Source of the DNA: Lamellibrachia columna
Taxonomy: Eukaryota; Annelida; Polychaeta; Sabellida; Siboglinidae
Assembly: GCA_963662155.1 (NCBI GenBank)
Contig: OY759263.1
Coordinates: 15,034,194 to 15,098,193 of the forward strand
Direction: 5' to 3'
Length of the DNA: 64,000 nt
In this document: in pieces, positions 11,801 to 26,587 of the stretch
Layout: each line of letters starts with the position of its first letter
Numbering within the stretch: the first letter of the stretch is position 1
Made by a program: the position numbers and the translations under genes
Notes under the pieces: model-generated
What the model saw: only the letters and a program-made list of their open reading frames with translations
Told to the model about the DNA's origin: nothing
The model's database searches: none

Positions 11801-11887
11801 AATTTGCGGATGACACAAAACTGTTTAGAAAGGTTAATACTGATGGTGATAAACAACATTTACAAAACGATCTAGACAGATTAGTGA
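11801..11887 (+). mobile_element. 87-bp CR1-like LINE patch inside gypsy RNase H
   Basis: Positions 11801-11887 are base-for-base identical to 25171-25257 of LINE copy 2. That segment encodes FADDTKLFRKVNTDGDKQ and the following residues. The flanking DNA on both sides is gypsy pol. Copy 1 differs at three positions in this segment, so the donor resembled copy 2. Weaker similarity (CAGTATA, TAAC) extends about 18 bp further left. Confidence 0.95.
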
Positions 11888-12406
11888 CAGATTGGTGCTG
11901 AGCTGCGGTGCATCGCCATATAGCATTAGAGCTGTGCTCTCGCACCAGATGGAACAGATAGACCTGTGGCATTCAGCTGAGAAGAATTATGCCCAGATCG
12001 ACCAAGAAGGCCTCGCAATTGTATTCGGGGTCACAAAGTTCCATAGATATGTTTATGGCAGAGACTTTGCTATTCAAACAGACGACACAACACTTCTTGC
12101 CTTGCTCAATGAGGACAACTGATATCCCACTTGCAAGCCCTAGACGGGCTCTTATGTTGTCAAAGTATCAGTATCACCTACGATACAAAGCTGGTACACA
12201 GAACTCAAATGCGGCTGGTCTCAGCAGACTACCTCTAGCAACAAAGACACTTCCTGTCCCAGTTCCAGGGGAAACAATCTTCTCTCTTTCGATTGTCAAT
12301 GAGACGCAAATCAACGTTTCTATAATAGCACAATTCACAATTCGAGTTCGTTGTTCAAGTCAATTATTTAAATAATAATAATAATTGTTATAGGTCTTAA
12401 TAGTAA

Positions 12407-13383
12407 TCTTGGTGGTATCCCACTCAAAACTGATTTCCAATTTCAAACATCCTATCTACTATTGCTACCCATTGTCTATTGTCAGTCAGCCATTTTCCTA
12501 TCCTGTTGACTATGACTTCCGTATACTTGTTTGGGCTTTTATGCCTTTTAGCGTAATTAGTAATTTTTAACGTGGCACTCTTTCTGAAAACCTAGGTACA
12601 TCACATTTACTGGTGACCCACATCTACCCACTCAGTGTCTTCTTTCATTCTAAACAACGAGACATGACAAATTAATTAAGCATGAACTCGCTTTTATGTT
12701 TCGATATTGAGCATTTAAGTAATCTTTCTAATAATATATTAATCACTTATGATAAAATCACTGGTCTTTAGTTCTTATTATTCGAACCTTTTTTAAATAA
12801 CGATAATAATGTTTCTGTTTTCTTTCCATTCAAAAAGAACTTTTCAAAATACTTTTCCAAGTGCTAGTCTAATTTGCTTTACCGTTACACCAATAGTTTT
12901 GATGGAATCCTATTCACACCACGTGATTTACTGTCATTTATTACCTTTACTTTACCTCCTTTTTCCGGAGTTACAATTAACTGTCTTAAATAGTCTGATT
13001 TAGTCCCTTGAAATGTGTATACTCGTACTGGTAACTAACTAGTATATTCTCTGGTAAACACTGGACTGAAGTACCAATTTCGGTCTTCTGTCGATAAGAA
13101 CCCATCTTATATTATTTTTCGAGCTCTATTGGTCCAATTTGTTTCCGAACTGTCTGTTTACTCCCTGCCTACGCACACAAACTCTTGCTGACATATTTAG
13201 TGTTATATGCAAAAACAATTTCATAGCTTCTTTTGGATTTTATAATTTCAGTCGTAGTTCCTCTTTGTAAATAATTACAAGTTGTACTGTCTTCGTCTTT
13301 TCAAGTACACCAACATAACGTCAGCATAATTTGTTTGTATGTAATGCTTCTAATGGCTACTTTTGATAAGTGTTTCGCTTTCG
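12407..13383 (-). mobile_element. Decayed CR1-like LINE fragment
   Basis: Collinear with 6746-7772 of copy 1 in the same orientation, but with many substitutions and small gaps. Shared words include CCACTCAAAAC.GATTTCCAA, TGTCAGTCAGCCAT, TTCTAATAAT.TA and CTTTTGA.AAGTGTTTC. It covers the N-terminal half of the RT region and the linker upstream of it. No frame is open. This is the oldest recognisable copy of the family here. Confidence 0.8.
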
Positions 13384-13509
13384 GTACCGTCAAACCATGT
13401 CTGAACGTCTCCTATACCTGAACAAACAACTTGAGGTACACAGTTGATACAAAGCGGAGTGTCTAATGCCGCTTCTAGTGATAGTCGAGATGGAAAACCA
13501 GACCCAAAG

Positions 13510-13880
13510 CAGACTGGTAAATGCAATGATCTTCCGAGTGGCTATGTGTGACAGCGAACCGTGGACCACCAGAGCGAAGGAGAAAAGGCTTGTAAAGAGT
13601 TGAATAAAGAACTCGCCTACTATGGACATGAGGAAAACGTTGCTATACTTTGGACACGTTATGCGTTCGAATGGAAGCCAGGAACAAATAAGAATTGTTG
13701 GAATGGTGGAAGAAACTAGGACGTGTGGTCAGGTGGATGGACCAAACAAAGGATTCAACTGGACTGTCACTGGCTGAACTTTGTGAGGCGGTGCTGGATC
13801 GAGATGGGTGGAGGAAGCTGATCATGCGAGTCATTAGAAATTGGCTACGACTTGACGAAACACGAGACGCTAAATAAAAC
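13510..13880 (+). pseudogene. Non-LTR retrotransposon C-terminal fragment
   Basis: The frame starting near 13630 reads TLLYFGHVMRSNGSQEQ. After a frameshift it reads VVRWMDQTKDSTGLSLAELCE, then DRDGWRKLIMRVI to the stop near 13877. This is the common tail of invertebrate endonuclease-reverse-transcriptase ORFs (YFGHV.R, W.DQI, D...WR). The catalytic region is not present. It abuts the decayed CR1-like fragment on its left and belongs to a different family. Confidence 0.7.
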
Positions 13881-14345
13881 CAGATGCGTATGTTTGAAAG
13901 AATCGTTATTCCTTGTAGTTTAACGCTTAATTTAAGTGTCGACCGTTTTGTTTTAAATGTCTAACTCATAATTACTAAAACATTGTATCACCGATAATCA
14001 TCACGTTGCGCACTTTAAAAAAAATTATTTCAGGAAAATACATTTGATGCCTTATTTACTTTTATCCATTATAGTTTTAACGATACTTAGAATGGTCGAT
14101 TCCAATTACCTACATGTCGTTTTATGCATCCTGACTGTTTCTAATCACGAACTGTTAGAGTAATTACTACAACACACGTGTACCCACTTTAACACAATAA
14201 TTATGCGTAGGAAACCATTAGATATTGAAGGCAATTTTCTTTTTCTTTTGTAACTTAGAGGTTGCTGGCTTTTAAGAACACAATTTACAACATCCAACAT
14301 CATAACACGGACAATAAATTTGGTGTTTTAATGTAGGTGTTATTT

Positions 14346-14351
14346 TTTATT
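14346..14351 (-). terminator. Poly(A) signal of the lysozyme gene
   Basis: AATAAA on the minus strand, about 80 nt beyond the lysozyme stop codon. This is the expected place for the cleavage signal of that gene. Confidence 0.6.
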
Positions 14352-14431
14352 ATAACGTATACCTAAACACAAATCACATGTTTAGTACACACAATTTCAA
14401 GCCATCGGTTGGGTGGACATCGTTGGGTGAC

Positions 14432-17400
14432 TTAACACCCGCCCGCCCGACGGCAGCATGCTTCTATCTTACTCCAGTATCCGAGAGTATAGCTGTATTG
14501 GCATCCGGCTGGTCCGCCATTGTGAACGCGAGCGTAGTCTTGGCACGTTGCCCGGCTACGACCAGCTTTGCGCGCGCACCGGTCGCCATAGCGACGCATG
14601 TAGGCATAGACACAAGTCTTCGAACATTCCATTTGTTTTGTACAGCTTCTCCACCCTGAAACACGTGATGATAAAGGTACTGGTTTTGTTGGGTATGGTT
14701 ATTGTTCTGTCTAATTTGTTCCCAGTCAGGTTGTCCACACATATATTACGTGCTGTTGTCCAACCCCTGCCTCGGCCAGTTGGGTATCTGGGGGCGGCCA
14801 AAGGGGGATCAAGCTTAGTCACCCATTAGTTTACCATGCTACCATGTAGTGGTGCAACAGGTTACATATATAATTAAGCTCCCCCAAATGCACATCTGCA
14901 CAGGCAACTCTTTGCATTTCAAAATACTGACGCCATTATGGCATTAATGTCGGGCGCCATCTAGTACTTGCCACTCCGCTGCGACTTACCTGAGCCCGGT
15001 TCGTAGCAGTCAATGTAGTAAACCTCCTTTATCTGGAACGGTCCGCAACTGTCAGAGTTGACGTCCCATCGACACTTGTCCAGATTGTTAGAACATCCTT
15101 CGATCTGGCGGCATAAAGTTAACGACCACAATGACAATATGACAACAATGATGCAACTATTACCATAACTGAGCGAGCGGATGTATGTATGTTGTGTTTC
15201 TCAGGCTAGACGCCTTCGACCTCGGGCGTCAAACTTTTATGGGCTCATCTTCGACTCCAGGAAAGAGTTGTAACACTATATGTTTTTTTTCACCCGCTTA
15301 TTACCTTTCTACGAACAATCGAAATCCCTTCGAAGTTATTACGTACATGCAATTGTTCGCCACATTATGCGAACGATTAGGTACAACTGTTCGCAACGTC
15401 ATGCGTCTTTTCTATGATTTTCCAATTTCGTAAACCGTCGATATAGGTCACCATAACAGCAAGTAGCAATAGCAGCAGTAGCAAGGGAAAAGGCACGTCG
15501 CCATCTGCATCAGCAGCAACAACTGTAGCAGCAGCAGCAACAACAAATGTAGCATCAGCAGCAACAACTGTAGCAGCAGCAGCAGCAACAACAGTAGCAG
15601 CAGCAGCAGCAACAACAGTAGCAGCAGCAGCAACTAGCAGCAGCAGCACCACCTCTGGCGACGGCGACAACAGAGTTATAAAAAAAACTTACCTCACATA
15701 TGCAGGCCAAACAGTTCTCTGAGATTCCGCTAGAGCCTGGACACAAGATAACATCAGTATAAGCTACCATAAACCCGACGTGTCATTTATAGTACGTGGC
15801 TATGGTACAGAGCCTGGACAAGTTCCGCCATCCCTGTTATATTTGATGCGAAACATGGCAGTTCATACCAAGTCATGAAGATAAACACTAAATTACTACG
15901 CAAGGCCATGGACGTTCGCTGGAGTGATTATGTGACTAACGAAGAGGTCAGTTGGAATATGATACTATGGCCTACTGCAGGATCTGTGGCACACAGCGAC
16001 CTTCGTACGAGAAACCGGAGTCCCTGTCTGAGCGTCAACGACGACGAAGACGAATATGATCTGGACAACATCTACCCTCATCACCGATATGCAAAAGACG
16101 CATGAGCTGGCTCGGCCATGTCACGAGACTCCCACCTACTAGACCTGTCCACCAAGTATCATGGTCGACACCAGCTGGTCAGAGAAGGAGAGGACGACCG
16201 AGAATGAACTGGCGCCAGACCGTCGATCGTTACTTACAGCTGGTTAAAAAGCAGATGGAACGACATCAGAATACTAGTTGATGGTCGATCCAAGTGGAGC
16301 GCTTTGACTGCCTCGTGCGTCTCTAGACACGGGAGTCGCTATATCCAAGTAAGAATAGGCAATGATTCCGTCCCAGCCAATATACTTAGTTCTACTAAAG
16401 CTTTCTTTCGTCGCGTCGTGCACTGTATAATGATCGGTGACACAGAGTAAATGGGCACGCACCGCATAAATATTTCTTGAAATAATTATTATAAATAAAC
16501 TAAAAATAAAGAAGTACACTAGTAATTAAAACCACTGGCGTTGTGAACAAGTGAACAAGTATACTTAGTTCTACTAAAGGTTTCTTTCGTCGCGTCGTAC
16601 ACTGTATAATGATCGGTGACACAGGGTAAATGGGCACGCACCACAACAATATTTTTTGAAATATATATTACAAATAAACCCAAGTACACTAGTAATTAAA
16701 ACCATTGGTGTTATGAACAAGTGTCTAGTTGCAATTTTTTTGCGATTCCTGTGCTATAGAATATAAGATCGTCGAATCTCAACCACGTGGGCCTCAAACG
16801 GAGAAGTTACACTTACCCCCCGGTTCTTTGCTTCCGGCAATGCAACATTTGCGATTAGCTGCCCCGGCGCAGTAGCCTCGGAGTGCCTCTCCATTGCACG
16901 TCGACTCGTCCTGGCAGTGGCCTCCTTTCGCTATGCAGCGTGAGTCTAGAGCGGCAGAAATGTGCTCTCGTTGTTGAAGGGAATATTACTTGACCAAAGT
17001 GATGAAATACCAACGGGTAGCGAGAAATGTGACAATTACAATACTAACGCAATAGTTATGGTGCCATTTTTATGAAGCTACAATGCAACAGGCCCTACGT
17101 ACAACACAATAAATACTTGTATTGCGCTAAAATCTTCGAGAAAAGCACAAACTCAACAGTGCACCAAAACAAAAGGGTTAGACAGTTTCTAGCAATTCCT
17201 GTCGTAAACAGTGGCTGAGCTGAGAAGCTATGGGGCATAAGCGAGTTTAACAACATGTGATTTTTAGTCGACGCCGGAATGTTATATTAATAACTACAAT
17301 GGCGATTAGGATTTTGGATTAGACCTATGACTATAGTGATGACGATAGCAGCAGACAAATACTTCGCAATACAACAAGATGATATGCAACAAAAAGTAAT

Positions 17401-17819
17401 ACAATTTCCGATTTCATTATAATAACACTAGTGTCACGTACCTCCTGTCCGACTGTCAGGGATACAGCAGCGTCTGTTGCTTGGCCCGTTGCAGTAGCCC
17501 GACCAATACGACCCGCTGCAGTAGTTGGACGTATATTGGCACGTCCCACTTCTTTGCAGGCATTTCCCATCTAGAAGGACACATACGTTGAATTGTGGAC
17601 ATGTGTGGGGTGGACGAGGCGTCAGCAATGGTCGTGAATTTTTGTGTTAATATCACAAAATAATAATAAGAGAAACTGCTGCTTCAGCCTCGAAATACGA
17701 CAGACAATACGTTCAGAATATCTGCAGAAGAAGTCTGTCTACCTACCTGCGACAGCGACGTCCAACAGCGCAAGACAGACAAGGGCCACCGACAAACTCA
17801 TCTTCAGAAACCCTCGCAT
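14432..17819 (-). CDS. Secreted i-type (invertebrate) lysozyme with two N-terminal six-Cys modules
   Basis: Spliced gene; exons in order are 17819-17747, 17570-17442, 16945-16817, 15736-15693, 15104-14990 and 14655-14432, totalling 714 nt for 237 residues plus stop. All phases agree and all introns are GT-AG. Exon 1 is a signal peptide ending about VAVA (Met alternatives at 17819 and 17801). Exons 2 and 3, each exactly 129 nt and phase 1-1, encode two related modules with the pattern C..C..C.G...GYC.G..N..CC. Exons 4-6 form the lysozyme: CLACICE, then IEGC with the catalytic Glu, CRWDVNSDSCG with the catalytic Asp, GPFQIK, YYIDC and a C-terminal HNGGP..GC block. It should cleave bacterial peptidoglycan outside the cell (digestion or immunity). 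The module type is known from secreted peptidoglycan-active proteins; its role here is inferred. Confidence 0.94.
15458..15647. repeat. Interrupted CAG/CAA trinucleotide array in lysozyme intron 4
   Basis: CAG and CAA/TAG triplets in short runs, for example ACAACTGTAGCAGCAGCAGC, repeated several times. On the lysozyme (minus) strand this reads as CTG/TTG. It lies 46 nt downstream of the exon 4 donor. The apparent poly-Leu and Ala/Val frames are repeat artefacts. Confidence 0.9.
15890..16330 (+). pseudogene. Non-LTR retrotransposon C-terminal fragment in lysozyme intron 3
   Basis: In pieces the plus strand reads MSWLGHVTRLPPTRPVHQ, then AGQRRRGRPRMNWRQTVDR, then a VDGRSKWSALTA segment. This is again the tail of an endonuclease-reverse-transcriptase ORF. 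It is antisense to the lysozyme gene and has frameshifts. Part of the segment near 15930-15950 (VTNEEV) is the upstream NEEV motif of the same tail. Confidence 0.7.
16381..16725. repeat. Direct tandem duplication of about 179 bp
   Basis: TATACTTAGTTCTACTAAAG starts at 16381 and again at 16560. The two units stay alignable to ATTAAAACCA.TGG.GTT.TGAACAAGTG, with scattered substitutions and a short gap. It lies in lysozyme intron 3. Confidence 0.9.
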
Positions 17820-17895
17820 CTTTACTCGTGATGTTGTAGATGCTATCGTAGTCGTAGATGTTGTCATGTATGTCGATGTTGTCGTGTTCGGAGAT

Positions 17896-18190
17896 GTTGT
17901 CGTTCTCTGTCTTACGTTCACCTCTCACGTTACATTTATAGCTGATTTACTGAACTGATTGATGGGTGTTGTCGTTCTCTGTCTTATGTTCCCCTATCAC
18001 GCTACAGTTACAGCTGATTTACTGGACTGATTGATGGGTGTTGTCGTTCTCTGTCTTATGTTCACCTCTCACGCTACATTTATTGCTGATTAACTGAACT
18101 GATTGATGGGTGTTGTCGTTCTCTGTCTTATGTTCCCCTATCACGCTACAGTTACAGCTGATTTACTGGACTGATTGATGGGTGTTGTCG
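17896..18190. repeat. 72-bp tandem repeat upstream of lysozyme, four units in an ABAB order
   Basis: GTTGTCGTTCTCTGTCTTA begins at 17896, 17968, 18040 and 18112, with a partial unit at 18184. Units 1 and 3 share TTCACCTCTCAC and TACATTTAT; units 2 and 4 share TTCCCCTATCAC and TACAGTTACAG. The array therefore grew as a 144-bp dimer. It occupies the lysozyme promoter region. Confidence 0.95.
17932..17940 (-). promoter_or_regulatory. Candidate TATA box of the lysozyme gene
   Basis: Minus strand TATAAATGT, about 115 nt upstream of the first ATG at 17819. It lies in repeat unit 1; the matching place in unit 3 reads AATAAATGT, so only the gene-proximal unit has the TATA form. No transcript data are available. 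Confidence 0.4.
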
Positions 18191-19077
18191 CGTCACCGAC
18201 AGAAACCAGACACGCAATAACGTAAACCATACCGTAGTATTCAATGTTTTTACACCATGGTAGTGAATTAAATTTAATGAAGCATCCCAATATGAAATGC
18301 ACGAATGATCATGAGTTACTGTTGCGCTGCGTGATTTTGACACTAGTCTGAGTCTGGCGCCCTCGTCGTCCCCGCCCTCCACACAGCGACGAGACAAACG
18401 ATTTACTAACCCCTCCCTACCTTCACTGTCTCTACACCTACCAACCTATTTCAGTCTCTATTTATAGTCCTCCCTGCTTTGTCTGCAAACTCCCACTTGC
18501 GCATATGATTGCTCACATTGATTCATTTCCAAGACGATTTTTTTTAGTACTTCAAAGGGTGTTTCACAAAGCATCTACTTGGTGATTCTACGTGCAAAGT
18601 AGTGTTGATCAACGAGCGTCGGACAGATGAAAGTTACGTGCAAGCGTTAAAGCGAGCACAAACTCGTAAGACTATTTATCCTCAAACATGTAGACCCTTG
18701 TCCAGTCATACGATGTGAGACTCTTGTAAGCGGGCATAGTCAAACAGCAACGGATAAGAAAAAGCATATTCCTACTTAAACATAATCATTATTTATAAGT
18801 CACTGTAATCCTTGTTTCGCGTAAAAGCAAACCTAACCATAGACACTTTATTACTAATTCTTGTTATTAAAATGTATAAAGGACCATATATCCAGCCGTT
18901 CATACGCACGTACAAAACATATATTATAGTTAAAACATATAGAAGTCGTGTATTCGATTGGGATTAATAAATCAATATAACAAATAAAAATAATGAATAA
19001 ATAGATAATTATACTAAGTAAACAAATAAATATAACAAATAACTAACTGATTACATGTTCAAAAAAAGTGTCCTTTA
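18191..19077. other. No feature recognised
   Basis: AT-rich DNA distal to the lysozyme promoter with no open frame of note. Confidence 0.4.
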
Positions 19078-19330
19078 TGATCTAGAAATTCCGTTCCACG
19101 ACATTTTATAATCCATATCCGAAACATCAGATCACTTTTGTCTTTGCCGGTTGTATGTTATGTAAATTTGAGCTTGCACTAACTTCCATTTATCTATGTG
19201 ACTTATTAGTCTACCAAAACGTAATTTATCACCACTGCATAAGGGTGAGTCATCGGGGTGTCTGACACATAGAAACATCACATGACAGCGCAGCGGAGGT
19301 TGAATGTCAAAGAAGACTCGCTACACTACA
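19078..19330 (+). repeat. Dispersed repeat, copy 2 (pairs with 2300-2560)
   Basis: Same order of blocks as 2300-2560, diverged, with a small extra segment (ATAAGGGTGAGTCATCGG) around 19240. Class unknown. Confidence 0.6.
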
Positions 19331-19439
19331 TATTACATTTTGTTGCTCTCCTCTTTATCCCTGTAGTCCGGGTGAGGCTGGCACTGATACCGTTCGTTGA
19401 TTTTTTTCCCTTCTTTGTAACTGATCCCGTTTCACCTTA

Positions 19440-20149
19440 CTGACCCTCTCCTCGGAGCAGTCAGTACTGACCCCTCTCCTCCGGAGCAGTCAGTGAGCCA
19501 CCCCCTACTGACCCCTCTCCACCGGAGCAGTCAGTGAGCCACTCCCTACTGACCCCTCTCCTCTGGAGCAGTCAGTGAGCCACCCCCTACTGACCCCTCT
19601 CCACCGGAGCAGTCAGAGAGCCACTCCCTACTGACCCCTCTCCTCTGGAGCAGTAAGTGAGCCACCCCCTACTGACCCCTCTCCACCGGGCAGTCAGTGA
19701 GCCACTCCCTACTGACCCCTCTCCTCTGGAGCAGTCAGTGAGCCACCCCCTACTGACCCCTCTCCACCGGAGCAGTCAGTGAGCCACTCCCTACTGACCC
19801 CTCTCCTCCGGAGCAGTCAGTGAGCCACTCCCTACTGACCCCTCTCCACCGGAGCAGTCAGTGAGCCACTCCCTACTGACCCCTCTCCTCCGGAGCAGTC
19901 AGTGAGCCACCCCCTACTGACCCCTCTCCTCTGGAGCAGTCAGTGAGCCACCCCCTACTGACCCCTCTCCTCTGGAGCAGTCAGTGAGCCACCCCCTACT
20001 GACCCCTCTCCTCTGGAGCAGTCAGTGAGCCACCCCCTACTGACCCCTCTCCTCTGGAGCAGTCAGTGAGCCACCCCCTACTGACCCCTCTCCTCTGGAG
20101 CAGTCAGTGAGCCACCCCCTACTGACCCCTCTCCTCCGGAGCAGTCAGA
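19440..20149. repeat. 41-bp minisatellite, about 17 copies
   Basis: The unit contains CTACTGACCCCTCTCC, then YCCGGAGCAGTCAGTGAGCC. In the left part, units alternate between a CACCGG and a CTCTGG/CTCCGG form and between CCACCCC and CCACTCC. The last six or so units are nearly uniform CTCTGG/CCACCCC, which suggests a recent expansion at the right side. There is no open frame across it and no gene. Confidence 0.95.
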
Positions 20150-20236
20150 CACATCATAATGTGCAGTTGTTTATTTCCATCAAACATATTTTTTTCAAGA
20201 AGCTCTGTTGACATTTGCTGTAGTTCTTTTCAAGGT

Positions 20237-20400
20237 GGGTCTTTACTGGTTACTATGAAGCACACACACTAGTATCTCAGTGAGATGTGGTGGGTTCAAT
20301 TCCCGCCGGTGATATTGGGGTAACTCCCAACAACACCCCTGGTTATGGGCAATCTCACTGACATATACAAGTGTTTGGTGTAATTTTTCAACTTGGTCCC
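20237..20400 (+). repeat. Possible tRNA-derived SINE
   Basis: GGTTCAATTCC at 20292-20302 fits the RNA polymerase III B box, and flanking GTGGG and CCCGC could pair as a T-arm stem. Upstream sequence gives only a weak tRNA-like fold and no clear A box, so a tRNA gene is unlikely. A decayed SINE head is the better reading. Confidence 0.35.
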
Positions 20401-20419
20401 AATCCGTGAGTCAGAGTTT

Positions 20420-24665
<4,246 letters not shown>

Positions 24666-24686
<21 letters not shown>

Positions 24687-25979
24687 AATAAGTCAGAGAA
24701 TTACAGACCAGTGAGTTTAACGTCAGTGATTTGTAAATTATTAGAAAGGTTAATTAAAGACCATATGGTGGACTTCCTCGTTAAGCATAAATTATTAAAT
24801 TCATCTCAACATGGATTCCTTAAAGCGAGGTCATGCTTAACAAATATGTTATGTTTTTTGGAAGAAATCACTAAGTGGATAGACATGGGATCGCCAGTAG
24901 ATATTATCTACTTAGATTTTCAGAAAGCTTTTGACAAAGTGCCACATCAAAGATTACTACTTAAATTAAAAGGCCATGGTATCGGGGATAGCATAACTGA
25001 CTGGATAGAACAATGGCTGACTGACAGAAGACAACGAGTTGTAGTAGATGGAGAAGTTTCAAATTGGAAATCAGTTTTGAGTGGGGTACCTCAAGGATCA
25101 GTATTAGGACCTATATTATTCTTAATTTATATCAATGACTTGGACGACAGTATAACAAGTAACGTACTGAAATTTGCGGATGACACAAAACTGTTTAGAA
25201 AGGTTAATACTGATGGTGATAAACAACATTTACAAAACGATCTAGACAGATTAGTGAAATGGTCTGAGAAATGGCAGATGTTCAATTTTGGGAAATGTAA
25301 ATGCCTACATACAGGACATAGGAACTTGAATGTAAACTATAAAATGGGAGATACTGTTCTGGGTACTACTGTAAAAGAAAAGGACTTAGGAGTTACAATA
25401 AGCGCTGATATGAAAGTTTCAGAGCAGTGTGGTATTGCAGCTTCAAAGGGTAATCAAATTCTTGGATTGATTAGAAGAAAAATAACATACAAGGGAAAAA
25501 AGTTAATTATACCTCTTTATAAAGCAATAGTTAGACCTCATTTAGAATACTGTATACAAGCATGGAGACCATATCGTAAGAAGGATATAGATACGCTTGA
25601 ACGCATACAAAGGAGAGCAACTAAAATGATTCCAGAACTGAGAGACCTTAGTTATGAAGAACGCCTGAAAGAATGTGGTTTAACAACTCTAGAGACAAGG
25701 AGGTTAAGAGGAGATCAGATTGAAGTTTTTAAGATATTGAATGGGTATGAAAATATTGATAGAAATATGTTTTTCTCACTCAAGAAGGATAGCAGAACTA
25801 GAGGACATGAGGTAAAATTAGTAAAGGATCAATGTAGATTGGACATCAGGAAGCACTCGTTCTCACAGAGGACAATAAATGAATGGAACAAATTGTCTAC
25901 AGATTGTGTAACTGCTAGCAGCGTGAATATGTTTAAAAACAAGGTTGACACATATCTCAGGAGGGCGGGCTATAAGTAG
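24666..25979 (+). CDS. Truncated LINE reverse transcriptase ORF, open
   Basis: An open frame of 437 residues. The first seven codons are flanking DNA; element sequence begins at KSENYRPVSLTS. It contains LDFQKAFDKV, SGVPQGSVLGP, the catalytic FADD and the C-terminal QCRLDIRKHSFSQRTINEWN block. It lacks the endonuclease and the RT N-terminus, so it cannot be an autonomous element even though it has no stop or frameshift. One Leu present in copy 1 (WQMLFNF) is absent here (WQMFNF). No promoter is evident. Confidence 0.85.
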
Positions 25980-26077
25980 ATGAACATTGTTGGACTCTCG
26001 ATAAGCCAATGGCTTCCTTGTCCACTTGCCATCTGGGCCTTTGGCTTGGATGGCAAATCTTGTTAAATCTTGTTAAA
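24687..26077 (+). mobile_element. CR1-like LINE, 5'-truncated (copy 2)
   Basis: Starts inside the RT region at the point matching 7144 of copy 1 and runs to a 3' end with AAATCTTGTTAAATCTTGTT. It is very similar to copy 1 throughout. The last ten bases before the start (TTATAGAGGG) resemble the bases just after the 3' end (GTTCTGGAGGG), which could be a target-site duplication with changes. 5' truncation is the usual outcome of incomplete reverse transcription. Confidence 0.9.
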
Positions 26078-26082
26078 GTTCT

Positions 26083-26585
26083 GGAGGGTGTTTTGCTCAT
26101 TTTGGCGGGAGATAAAACATGTAAACAAACTTGCAAAGTGACGGCGTGACTGCAGCAGCAGCAGCAGATGTCCCAGCAGACAAGATCAACAAAGGCATCT
26201 ATTACTTGCATTAGCTCAAAGCTGACAGTCTTATACTTGGAATGTTAATAAGATTTACACTGTGCTTTCTGATTGCTTTTCATTATAAGTACTATCATAA
26301 CCGTGGATACAACTTATGTATAGTGACTAATGACTAGTAATGTAAATATTTTTTTATGCCAAATTGATCTATTTTGGATATGATGATGGGTAAAAATGAT
26401 GTACAACTGATAGTTGGTATGCAATATTGTGTCAGAATGGTTATTCACTCAACGATCCACACATACTAATATGATGAGAAAGTGGACACCAGCATACTTG
26501 TAGTGTACATATTTATAGTAGTTGTTTCTTATTTTAACTACTAATACATCCAGATAATGCAATACGTATGACAATAAAAGCTTAC
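26083..26585. other. No feature recognised; short (CAG)5 at 26152-26166
   Basis: AT-rich DNA with a small CAG run just beyond the LINE 3' end. No exon was identified. Confidence 0.4.
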
Positions 26586-26587
26586 AT

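Larger units (their letters stand above)
10815..12345 (+). mobile_element. Ty3/gypsy retrotransposon relic (gag and pol fragments)
   Basis: An internally deleted LTR-retrotransposon. 10815-10975 reads gag-like sequence (REINSQIVQKCRENSL, then LAELIKYGRTLEATTEQ). An eight-copy 32-bp repeat at 10977-11223 follows. 11436-11780 reads the RT/RNase H connection (ELRSYLGIVNYYHKFLKNLS, then W.WE.EQANAF). 11890-12120 reads RNase H (SPYSIRAVLSHQM, then FGVTKFHRYVYGRDF), and 12120-12300 reads the RNase H-integrase linker (YQYHLRYKAGTQNSNA..LSRLP). Protease, most of RT, integrase and LTRs are absent. An 87-bp LINE patch interrupts RNase H. The relic is dead. Confidence 0.85.

Noticed and set aside
15095..15170. 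Extension of lysozyme exon 5 upstream through a hydrophobic stretch (VVILSLWSLTLCRQIEGC)
   Set aside because: It looks like a signal peptide joined to LCRQIEGC, but the separate exon at 15736-15693 supplies CLACICE in exact phase to the acceptor at 15105, which fits the family better.
20280..20310. tRNA gene suggested by a perfect B box
   Set aside because: No matching A box at the right distance and no full cloverleaf. Kept only as a weak SINE candidate.
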